DNA from: Prevotellaceae bacterium | Lineage (GTDB): Bacteria; Bacteroidota; Bacteroidia; Bacteroidales; UBA932 | Assembly (NCBI GenBank): GCA_031287815.1 | Contig: JAITSM010000203.1 | Location: forward strand, 1 to 22,543 | DNA length: 22,543 nucleotides | Reading direction: 5' to 3' | Part shown: piece after piece, positions 1-5,106 of the stretch | How the letters are laid out: each line of letters opens with the position of its first letter | Position numbering within the stretch: the first letter of the stretch is position 1 | Position numbers and translations under genes: made by a program | The notes under the pieces: generated by a model | Databases searched by the model: none | Told to the model about the DNA's origin: nothing | What the model saw: the letters and a program-made list of their open reading frames with translations, nothing else

Positions 1-168
1 GTGCATATCAACGACCTGACCAATTCGTCGTTTGACACGCACACCCCGCTGACCCTCGAATTCGCCGACGAAGACCGCGGCAAAGTCCTCTACTTCGCCC
101 TCCGCTGGGAGAACACCCGCGGCGAGAAAGGGCCGTTCGGAGCGATAATGAATGCGATCATCCCCTGA
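1..168 (+). CDS. C-terminal fragment of an unidentified protein
   Basis: Frame 1 is open from the window edge to a TGA at 166-168, leaving 55 codons. The peptide ends ...LYFALRWENTRGEKGPFG and then AIMNAIIP. This tryptophan- and charge-rich ending looks like the last strand of a small beta-sandwich (fibronectin-like) domain, as in many Bacteroidota hypothetical proteins. That is recall rather than a search result. Codon use (GAC, CTG, CGC, GGC) matches the real genes of the window, and a strong terminator on the same strand follows about 100 bp later, which supports a genuine gene end. The start and most of the protein lie outside the window, so no function is assigned. Confidence 0.6.
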   Translation: MHINDLTNSSFDTHTPLTLEFADEDRGKVLYFALRWENTRGEKGPFGAIMNAIIP

Positions 169-173
169 CGGGG

Positions 174-218
174 CGGTGAAGGGTGAAGGGTGAAGGGTGA
201 ACGGTCACCAGTGAACGG
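174..218. repeat. GGGTGAA heptamer array
   Basis: Just after the first gene there are three exact GGGTGAA units (181-201), preceded by a partial unit and followed by degenerate GTGAACGG copies. A decayed relative (GGTGAACGGGGAATGGCGAACGG) occurs at 1342-1365 before the second copy of the neighbouring palindrome. The period of 7 matches the other repeat families in this window. Confidence 0.7.
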
Positions 219-256
219 CGTAGGGGCGAAAAATTTTTCGCCCCTACATGCGGAAA
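213..256. repeat. Dispersed repeat with perfect 28-bp palindrome, copy 1
   Basis: A 44-bp sequence is repeated exactly at 1360-1403 in the same orientation. Its centre (220-247) is a perfect loop-free palindrome, GTAGGGGCGAAAAA followed by its reverse complement. In both copies it is followed within 20 bp by a GNRA-loop terminator and then by a TTAAGAACTAA-type inverted repeat, so the three parts form a composite module. Confidence 0.85.
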
Positions 257-264
257 ATGAAATA

Positions 265-296
265 CGCCGGTATGGAAACATGCCGGTGTTTTTTTT
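265..296 (+). terminator. Rho-independent terminator after the first gene
   Basis: A 10-bp stem (265-274 with 279-288, including two G-U pairs in RNA) closed by a GAAA tetraloop is followed by eight T residues. It lies 97 bp downstream of the stop codon of the + strand gene at the window edge, so it can end that transcript. It also belongs to a composite repeat module that recurs at 1360-1562. Confidence 0.8.
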
Positions 297-374
297 GAGT
301 TAAGAACTAAAAACTAAAAGTTAAAAGTGCTGGCGCCAGCTAACTCTTAGTTCTTAACTTTTAGTTCTTAACTC
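297..374. repeat. Inverted repeat with GTTAAAA/AGAACTA arms and GGCGCC core, copy 1
   Basis: The left arm (297-328) is built of degenerate 7-bp units such as GTTAAGA, ACTAAAA and GTTAAAA. The centre (329-340) is the perfect palindrome GCTGGCGCCAGC. The right arm (341-374) is roughly the reverse complement of the left. The first part, from the T-run through the core to position 345, is identical to 1436-1492. Transcribed from either strand it would fold into a long hairpin. Confidence 0.8.
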
Positions 375-378
375 AAAA

Positions 379-590
379 AAGCCCCGAAGGGGCGAAATAT
401 TCATAACCGCAGGCAAGCGGAGCGCAGCCTGCGGAAGAAGAACGCCTGCGCCTTTCGCGCGGCGCACTGTCCGTGCATAGCGGAAAGCGGGTGCTCCGCG
501 CGAGTGGCAGGAAGTGCCATCTTGCCCCATGCTGCGTTCCGCTGCGCTCCACTTGCATGGGGTTATGAAAATGTAAGCCCTCCGGGCTTA
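379..590. mobile_element. MITE-like element with long imperfect terminal inverted repeats
   Basis: The left end (379-434) and the reverse complement of the right end (525-590) align well. Both start with a small hairpin (GCCCCGAAGGGGC on the left, TAAGCCCGGAGGGCTTA on the right), then share TTCATAACC, a CAxGCAAG stretch and GGAGCGCAGC, and end with a clamp (CCGCAGGC/GCCTGCGG on the left, CCCCATGC/GCATGGGG on the right). Between them lie about 90 bp of GC-rich sequence (435-524) without a credible gene. No transposase is present, so if mobile it would depend on an enzyme encoded elsewhere. It sits directly against the AT-rich inverted repeat at 297-374. No clear target-site duplication was found. 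Confidence 0.6.
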
Positions 591-610
591 GTTAATGGAG
601 AATGTTTTTT

Positions 611-709
611 AATTATGAATTATGAATTATGAATGACTGCCTACTGCTAACTGAGAACTGCCTACTGACCTCCGGCGCCAGCCAACTCTTAACTCTTAGT
701 TCTTAACTC
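611..709. repeat. Chimeric heptamer repeat: TTATGAA, ACTGCCT and TTAACTC arrays around GGCGCC
   Basis: Three TTATGAA-type units (611-634) run into ACTGCCT-type units (635-668), then a CCGGCGCCAGCC core (672-683), then TTAACTC/TTAGTTC units (684-709). The left arm is of the type found inside the histidine kinase gene and the right arm of the type found at 341-374, so the copy joins two families at the core. The right part, including the following CAAGAGGCATTCTCCA, recurs at 1520-1578 with small changes. The short gap up to the toxin gene shows nothing else. Confidence 0.75.
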
Positions 710-752
710 AAGAGGCATTCTCCACTCTCCATTTTCCTCCCCGTTGACCCGC

Positions 753-1091
753 TTATGTCTCCGGAGCGTCCAGGCAGGTTAACAGTTCCGCCAATTCCTT
801 ATTGGTTATGTCGCTTCGTTCCGATTTGTTGTATATGGAAAGTAAATAAACCGTATCGTTGGACACAAGAAAATGTGTAATAACACGCGCTCCGCCTGAT
901 TTTCCCTTACCCTTTGAGGCGATGGCTATGCGAACTTTAAAACAATTTGAGCCGAGCGATGCGCCCAGCTCCGGAGTGGTGGACAATTGTTGGGATAAAC
1001 GCCAAAGTTCTTTTTTGAGGGAAGCGTATTTTTTGACCAGCCGTTTAGCCTGCCGCTCAAAAACCGCGATGGTTTTTACTTTATAGCTCAT
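753..1091 (-). CDS. RelE/ParE-superfamily toxin of a type II toxin-antitoxin pair
   Basis: This 112-residue basic protein has the usual RelE/ParE length and layout: an N-terminal helix pair rich in lysine (FERQAKRLVKKY, then LKKELWRL), a central strand FKVRIAIASKGKGKSGG with positively charged residues, ARVITHF, and the C-terminal strand VYLLSIYNKSERSDI with a closing helix. In the superfamily such proteins cleave mRNA at the ribosome or inhibit gyrase. The sequence alone does not say which applies here. The start overlaps the end of the upstream antitoxin by 11 bp, which implies coupled translation. Antitoxin-first order is typical. The pair is framed by repeat modules in direct orientation. 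Confidence 0.8.
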   Translation of the reverse strand: MSYKVKTIAVFERQAKRLVKKYASLKKELWRLSQQLSTTPELGASLGSNCFKVRIAIASKGKGKSGGARVITHFLVSNDTVYLLSIYNKSERSDITNKELAELLTCLDAPET

Positions 1092-1287
1092 GGAGAAAAT
1101 CTTCCATATTACGGGCTTTCTTTTTCCCGCTTTTAATTAGTTTCATTTCTTCCACCGCTTCGCGTATTTCTGTTAATAAAAGCGCTTTTTCGTCGGTAAG
1201 GGGTTTTACTTTTACATACGAAATATGCTGCAATACATCCATCAAAAAAGGGGCTTTTATATCCGGAATGTTCAATAATACTTGCAT
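1081..1287 (-). CDS. Antitoxin partner of the RelE/ParE-type toxin
   Basis: A small protein of 68 residues starts MQVLLNIPDIKAPFLMDVLQ and ends with a lysine-rich stretch and a short acidic helix (MEDFLHEL). Small proteins of this kind commonly precede RelE-type toxins in Bacteroidota, with an N-terminal dimer strand and a C-terminal toxin-wrapping tail. The frame stays open up to an ATG at 1329, but that start falls at the repeat edge and upstream of a good TAnnTTTG box at 1307-1314. The ATG at 1287 is therefore preferred. The last 11 bp overlap the toxin gene. It probably neutralises the toxin and represses the shared promoter, by analogy with the family. Confidence 0.72.
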   Translation of the reverse strand: MQVLLNIPDIKAPFLMDVLQHISYVKVKPLTDEKALLLTEIREAVEEMKLIKSGKKKARNMEDFLHEL

Positions 1288-1306
1288 AACTTCTATCTTT
1301 TTCCCA

Positions 1307-1314
1307 CAAATATA
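1307..1314 (-). promoter_or_regulatory. Candidate -7 box of the toxin-antitoxin operon
   Basis: Read on the - strand this is TATATTTG, a full match to the Bacteroidota -7 consensus TAnnTTTG. It would start transcription roughly 13 nt before the ATG at 1287. No convincing -33 TTTG is seen at the expected distance. Confidence 0.45.
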
Positions 1315-1359
1315 CGCAAAATATTCCATTCCCCTGACTGCCGGTGAACGGGGAATGGC

Positions 1360-1403
1360 GAACGGCGTAGGGGCGAAAAATTTTTCGCCCCTACATGCGG
1401 AAA
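1360..1403. repeat. Dispersed repeat with perfect 28-bp palindrome, copy 2
   Basis: It is identical to 213-256, with the 28-bp loop-free palindrome at 1367-1394. As at the first copy, a terminator hairpin and a GGCGCC-centred inverted repeat follow on the right, so the whole composite module exists twice in direct orientation on either side of the toxin-antitoxin pair. Confidence 0.85.
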
Positions 1404-1414
1404 TTGAATGAAAG

Positions 1415-1443
1415 ACGCCGGTAGCAATACCGGCGTTTTTTTT
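1415..1443 (+). terminator. Terminator-like hairpin without an obvious + strand gene upstream
   Basis: A perfect 9-bp stem (1415-1423 with 1428-1436) with a GCAA tetraloop is followed by a run of eight T residues starting at 1436. It has the form of a strong Rho-independent terminator for + strand transcription, yet the nearest upstream genes are on the - strand. It is best read as part of the repeat module it shares with 265-296. It could stop antisense transcription from running into the histidine kinase gene. Confidence 0.65.
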
Positions 1444-1562
1444 GAGTTAAGAACTAAAAACTAAAAGTTAAAAGTGCTGGCGCCAGCTAACTTTTAGTTT
1501 TTAACTTTTAACTCAAAAAGGCGCCAGCCAACTCTTAGTTCTTAGTTCTTAGTTCTTAACTC
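1444..1562. repeat. GGCGCC-centred inverted repeat, copy 2, plus a half copy
   Basis: The first part repeats 297-345 exactly, with the palindrome GCTGGCGCCAGC at 1476-1487 and a right arm at 1488-1514. A second half-element follows: a GGCGCCAGCC core at 1520-1529 and four TTAGTTC-type units up to the histidine kinase stop codon. The sequence reaching into the gene end (to 1578) matches 671-725, so the repeat supplies the last codons and the stop of the kinase gene. Confidence 0.8.
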
Positions 1563-3576
1563 AAGAGACATTCTCCATTCCCGGAGTTTCCGGCAGGCTG
1601 AAGAGGAACTGTAATCCGCCGCCGGTGCGGTTTTTCACGGTAATGGTACCTTTGTGGAATACGATAATGTTTTTCACGATGGCCAGCCCCAGCCCGGTGC
1701 CGCCGGTGTCGCGCGTACGCCCTTCGGTTACGCGGTAGAAGCGTTCGAAGAGGCGGGGCAGGTGGCGGGGGTCGGCAATGCCCACGCCGGTGTCGGCAAA
1801 GGAAAAATGGAGGAAGCCCCTGTCGGCGGCGTATTGCGTAATGAGTATTTTCACCTGTTTTCCGGCATGGTGCACTACATTTTCCATCAGGTTACGGAAA
1901 ACGGCGTAGAGGAGGTTTTCGTTGCCGTAGACCCATGCGTTTTGCGGCAGCCCGGTTTCCACCGTAATGTCCTGCGCTTCCAGGAGGGCGGCCATGTCGC
2001 CGGCCACGTTTTTTATCACCCCCGCTATCGACACGGGTTTCAAGGCAAAGGTGCCGGAGGGTTCTTCCAGCTTTGTCAGCAGGTTCATGTCGCGAATCAT
2101 TTCCGAGAGCATCAATGTTTGCCGGTAGGCTTTTTGCAGGAAATGCTGTTTTTTCTCCGGCGTCAGGGGCTGTTCGAGGATGGTTTCGAGGTATCCGCGA
2201 ATGCTGGTTACCGGCGTGCGCAGTTCGTGGGCGATATGCCCGGTCAGTTCCTGTTTCAGCCGGCGCGTTTTTTCCGACGGGGTAATATCGTTCAGCACCA
2301 CCTCAAAGCTGTTATCGTCAAAACGGTTTACGCGCATCAGGAAACATTTCCCCTGACGGGAAATGGTACCAGTGGGCAGTGGGCGGTTTTCAGTAGGCAG
2401 TAGGCTGGCGCCGGAGTCCGTATTATCGCAAACTGCCGACTGCCTACTGCTACTGCCGACTGCAAACTGGTTAAAGAATTCCTCTTCGAGGATGTGTGCG
2501 GGGTCGGTGGTGATTTCTTCGCCGAGAATATTCAGGTATTGCAGGAATAGGGGGTTGTAGAAGGCCACTTTCCTGTCGGGGGTAAAGAAACAAATGCCTT
2601 CGGCGGAATGCTGCACGTGTTGCAGGAGTTTTTCTTTTTCGAGGGCTATCTTTTTTTCCTGCGTTTTCAGCTGAAGGTAATTGTGCACGATTTTTGTGCC
2701 GATGTCGCCCAGTTCGTCGTCCGGGAAATGCGTACCGGCGGCAGCGAGGGTGAGGGTGTCATTGCCGGCGGCGCGGGAGAAGTCGCGCAGCTGCCGGATA
2801 GACCTTCCAAACCGTCCCGCCACATAATTTATAAACAGCAGCCCCACGCCGAACAGCGCCAGGATGAAATATAAAAAACCGTTACCGGGCTTCAGGAAAT
2901 GCCGTACATGAATATCATAGGGCAATGCCATGCGGATGTAGGAAACAGTGGGCAGTGGGCAGTTTTCAGTAGGCAGTAGGCTGGCGCCGGAGTCCGTATT
3001 ATCGCCCACTGCCGACTGCCCACTGCCGACTGCCGACTGCTTACTGCTTTCGAGCCGCTTGGCGTAGTAGAGGTATTCGCGGTTGTTGGAAGAGGAAATA
3101 CGAATATCGGAGCCTTTGCCTTCTTTGGCGGCCTGTACTATTTCCGGCCGCCCGGCATGGTTTTCCAGCGGCGTGCCCGGCGAAAGAAGGTTATCGTACA
3201 GCACCTCCCCCTGCGCATCAATCCACGTAAAACGTATGGATGGAGGGAGGAGTAGCAGTAGGCAGTTTGCAGTAGGCAGTAGGCTATCGCCGGAGCCAGT
3301 AGGCAGTTTGTAGTTTGCAGTAGGCAGTGGGCTGGCGCCGGAGTCAGTATTATTGCCTACTGCCGACTGAAAACTGCCACCTAAAAACTGCAGACTGCCT
3401 ACTGCCGACTGCAAACTGGTTTCCGCCATTTGGCAGTACGCGTCTAATTTTTCTTTGAGCGCTTCGGTTTTGTAGGCTCTTTCGCGGTAGTGTTCAAAGG
3501 CGGCGATGCCGGCGGTGAATCCCGCAAGGATAATACAGAAACTGACGGTCAGCCGTTGCTTGTACGAAAGTTTCAT
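1561..3576 (-). CDS. Sensor histidine kinase, PhoR-like, with three repeat-derived inserts
   Basis: This inner-membrane sensor kinase has a membrane segment at about residues 9-27, an extracytoplasmic sensor region, a second membrane segment near 232-252, a PAS-like region (about 315-430), the phosphoacceptor motif HELRTP with His450, an N-box ending at Asn566, a G1 box DTGVG at 595-599 and a G2 box GTGLGL at 626-631. All catalytic motifs are intact. It should phosphorylate the response regulator encoded just upstream, whose stop shares one base with this ATG (TGATG); a GTG one codon earlier is an alternative start. The protein is longer than usual because heptamer repeats encode inserts at about residues 54-110, 176-211 and 369-403. 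These carry QSAVG, NTDSGAS and LLPTEN/LLPTAN motifs. The C-terminus MENVS comes from a repeat. Confidence 0.92.
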   Translation of the reverse strand: MKLSYKQRLTVSFCIILAGFTAGIAAFEHYRERAYKTEALKEKLDAYCQMAETSLQSAVGSLQFLGGSFQSAVGNNTDSGASPLPTANYKLPTGSGDSLLPTANCLLLLLPPSIRFTWIDAQGEVLYDNLLSPGTPLENHAGRPEIVQAAKEGKGSDIRISSSNNREYLYYAKRLESSKQSAVGSGQSAVGDNTDSGASLLPTENCPLPTVSYIRMALPYDIHVRHFLKPGNGFLYFILALFGVGLLFINYVAGRFGRSIRQLRDFSRAAGNDTLTLAAAGTHFPDDELGDIGTKIVHNYLQLKTQEKKIALEKEKLLQHVQHSAEGICFFTPDRKVAFYNPLFLQYLNILGEEITTDPAHILEEEFFNQFAVGSSSRQSAVCDNTDSGASLLPTENRPLPTGTISRQGKCFLMRVNRFDDNSFEVVLNDITPSEKTRRLKQELTGHIAHELRTPVTSIRGYLETILEQPLTPEKKQHFLQKAYRQTLMLSEMIRDMNLLTKLEEPSGTFALKPVSIAGVIKNVAGDMAALLEAQDITVETGLPQNAWVYGNENLLYAVFRNLMENVVHHAGKQVKILITQYAADRGFLHFSFADTGVGIADPRHLPRLFERFYRVTEGRTRDTGGTGLGLAIVKNIIVFHKGTITVKNRTGGGLQFLFSLPETPGMENVS
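2369..2469. repeat. Intragenic GGCAGTA/ACTGCCN inverted repeat, insert C
   Basis: A heptamer array of CAGTGGG and CAGTAGG units, a GGCTGGCGCCGG core (2403-2414), a spacer AGTCCGTATTATCGC, and a return array of ACTGCCG/ACTGCCT units. The array, core and spacer are nearly identical to 2946-3003. It is read in frame by the kinase gene and encodes about 34 residues within the PAS-like region. Confidence 0.85.
2946..3049. repeat. Intragenic GGCAGTA/ACTGCCN inverted repeat, insert B
   Basis: Same build as the copy at 2369-2469, with the core at 2979-2990 and a right arm of ACTGCCG/ACTGCCC units. It encodes about 35 residues just before the second membrane segment of the kinase, including two heptapeptides QSAVGSG and QSAVGDN that mirror the 7-bp DNA period (21 bp per turn). 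Confidence 0.85.
3253..3420. repeat. Intragenic GGCAGTA/ACTGCCN repeat, nested insert A
   Basis: The longest insert contains one intact core (GGCTGGCGCCGG near 3330-3341) and one mutated core (GGCTATCGCCGG near 3282-3293). It therefore looks like one element nested in, or duplicated next to, another. It encodes about 56 residues in the extracytoplasmic sensor region soon after the first membrane segment. Confidence 0.82.
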
Positions 3577-4253
3577 CACGCGGGGATATTAAACCGGTAG
3601 CCGTATCCGGAGCGGCTGGAGATAAGGGAGGCGTGTTTGCCCAGTTTTTTCCGCAGCCGGGTGATATGTACATCGATTGTTCGTTCGGTAGTGTAGATAG
3701 CGTCTTTCCATATACGGTCGATAATATCTTCCCGGCGGAAAATCTTCGACGGGTTGGTGGCCAGCAGCGCAAGGATTTCGAACTCGGTTTTGGTCAACGG
3801 CAGGGCTTTTCCGCCGACAAGCGCTTCTTTTGTTTCCAAAGCGATTACCACGTCGCCGAACGCCAGCCGGCCGCCGGTTTCTTTTGCGCCCGACGCACGT
3901 TTCAGCACCGCCTTTACGCGCGCCACGATTTCTTTAATGGAAAAAGGTTTAGAAACATAATCATCGCCGCCCACCGAAAAGCCGGTGAGCATATCGTTTT
4001 CCGTATCTTTTGCCGTCAGGAAAATAATGGGGACGGAATAGCCGTTGCGGCGCAGGTGTTCCGCCATTTTATAGCCCGACATGCCGCCCATCATTACATC
4101 CAGCAGGATTAACGAATAGGCGGGCGTAAATTTCTTCAGCGCGTCTTCGGCTGAATACGTGCAATCGATTTGGTATCCTTCGTTGGAAAGGTTGAACGCA
4201 AGGATTTCGCAGATATCCTTGTCGTCGTCGACTAATAATATTTTTTCGCCCAT
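3576..4253 (-). CDS. OmpR/PhoB-family response regulator
   Basis: The 225-residue protein has a receiver domain at about 1-118, with the acidic pocket D9-D11, phosphoacceptor Asp52 (LILLDVMM), Thr80 and Lys102 (SKPFS). A winged-helix DNA-binding domain follows (about 130-225), with the typical ending RTIDVHITRLRKKLG then SGYGYRF. It should bind DNA when phosphorylated by the overlapping kinase. The frame extends upstream to 4331, but the ATG at 4253 is chosen because MGEKILLVDDD is the standard receiver N-terminus and a TAnnTTTG box lies 25 bp before it. It is divergent from the SusC operon, so it could act there, though this pairing is not proven. Confidence 0.95.
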   Translation of the reverse strand: MGEKILLVDDDKDICEILAFNLSNEGYQIDCTYSAEDALKKFTPAYSLILLDVMMGGMSGYKMAEHLRRNGYSVPIIFLTAKDTENDMLTGFSVGGDDYVSKPFSIKEIVARVKAVLKRASGAKETGGRLAFGDVVIALETKEALVGGKALPLTKTEFEILALLATNPSKIFRREDIIDRIWKDAIYTTERTIDVHITRLRKKLGKHASLISSRSGYGYRFNIPA

Positions 4254-4277
4254 GATGGTTAGTAAAAAAAGTCTTGG

Positions 4278-4285
4278 CAAAGGTA
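4278..4285 (-). promoter_or_regulatory. Candidate -7 box of the two-component operon
   Basis: On the - strand the sequence is TACCTTTG, a full match to TAnnTTTG, 25 bp before the response regulator ATG. A second match, TATTTTTG, lies farther upstream at 4379-4386. Neither has a TTTG at the ideal -33 spacing; the second has one 14 bp away (4401-4404). The gap from 4254 to 5106 is covered by this box, a nested palindrome, the SusC promoter and its leader. Confidence 0.4.
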
Positions 4286-4427
4286 CAAATAAAATACTGT
4301 CCTCGAATGACCATCGCTGCAAAGACAACACGTTGCGTTAACCGGTAGTTCATCGTTCTTTTATTTTTATTGACGGCACAAAAATACCTTTCCGCTATTA
4401 CAAACGGTTTGCGATATTGTTACAATT

Positions 4428-4584
4428 GAGTTAAGAGTTAAAAACTAAAAGTTAAAAGTTGAAGGTTCCCCCACAGATTTTCACAGATTTTTTCCCATTT
4501 CACAGATTAAATCTGTGAAATCTGTTATAATTCTTTGTTCATCTGTGGGGACAACTTTTAACTTTTAGTTCTTAACTTTTAACT
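4428..4584. repeat. Nested palindrome: GTTAAAA arms enclosing a CACAGATT palindrome
   Basis: The outer arms (4428-4461 and 4551-4584) are GTTAAAA/ACTAAAA-type units in inverted orientation. Inside them, CCCCACAGAT (4469-4478) pairs with ATCTGTGGGG (4541-4550). At the centre is a perfect 25-bp palindrome around 4509, with arms ATTTCACAGATT (4497-4508) and the complement (4510-4521). The outer arms match those of the GGCGCC elements at 297 and 1444, but the core is a different sequence. The element lies between the divergent promoters of the two-component system and the SusC operon. Confidence 0.8.
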
Positions 4585-4641
4585 ATTTCCTCTTCCTACT
4601 CAATCATTTTTTATCTTTTTTTAACTTTTTATTAACAATTA

Positions 4642-4673
4642 TGTGTGTGTTTAAAAAAAATATATTACTTTTG
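4642..4673 (+). promoter_or_regulatory. Candidate promoter of the SusC operon
   Basis: TACTTTTG at 4666-4673 fits the Bacteroidota -7 consensus TAnnTTTG. The -33 position (around 4642-4650, TGTGTGTGT) is only a weak match to TTTG. Transcription would start near 4680, giving a leader of about 430 nt before the SusC start. No other TAnnTTTG match was noticed nearer the gene. Confidence 0.45.
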
Positions 4674-4688
4674 CGGCCGAATTTTGAA

Positions 4689-5010
4689 TTGACATACTCA
4701 GTCAAAAATTGGTTTTGGAATACAGGGAAATACAGCAAAGCGGCATGAATTCCGGCATGAAAATAGAAAAAATAAAGGCGGAAATTACAAGATAAACGTA
4801 GGAATATCAACGATTACAGAAGAACAAAAGAGGGTATGAAAAAGGGTATGAAAAATAATATTTTCGCCCAAAAGTAAAATCCCCGTGAAATGGAACAACC
4901 GGAAAAACAACGAAATAATAAAATGCAATAACAGGGGACAGGCGAATGTAGCGTTTTTGACAAGCGCTGACGATAAAGAACTTAAAAAAAAATTTGACTG
5001 AGTATGTCAA
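4689..5010. repeat. A-rich SusC leader bounded by an exact 18-bp inverted repeat
   Basis: TTGACATACTCAGTCAAA at 4689-4706 recurs exactly inverted at 4993-5010. Each end is itself a dyad, TTGAC-N7-GTCAA. The interior (about 285 bp) is purine- and A-rich on the + strand and contains only tiny frames of 12-13 codons, at 4757, 4836 and 4890. No target-site duplication is visible. It could be a MITE-like insertion, a pair of operators for a dimeric regulator, or a long RNA stem in the leader. The sequence does not decide between these. Confidence 0.6.
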
Positions 5011-5106
5011 ATCGGGAGAGGAAAGAAAAAGGAAATGAAAAGATAAAATTAACGAAATATCAATATATGATTTTTTAATTTATTTATTAACCCAATTTAA
5101 TTATCT

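Noticed and set aside
373..558. - strand frame of 61 codons within the MITE-like element
   Set aside because: It is encoded mostly by the terminal inverted repeats and GC-rich core, with no start context or similarity to a transposase.
174..709. Possible CRISPR array because of short regular repeats
   Set aside because: The units are 7 bp, directly adjacent and without spacers, and no cas gene is present.
1288..1329. Upstream in-frame ATG (1329) for the antitoxin
   Set aside because: It lies at the edge of a repeat and upstream of the likely -7 box; the downstream ATG gives the expected protein start.
1654..2403. + strand frame of about 249 codons within the kinase gene
   Set aside because: It is antisense to the conserved kinase catalytic region and has no motif of its own.
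4757..4931. Three frames of 12-13 codons in the SusC leader (4757, 4836, 4890)
   Set aside because: In A-rich DNA such tiny frames arise by chance. The GAGGG before 4836 is suggestive, but nothing else supports translation.
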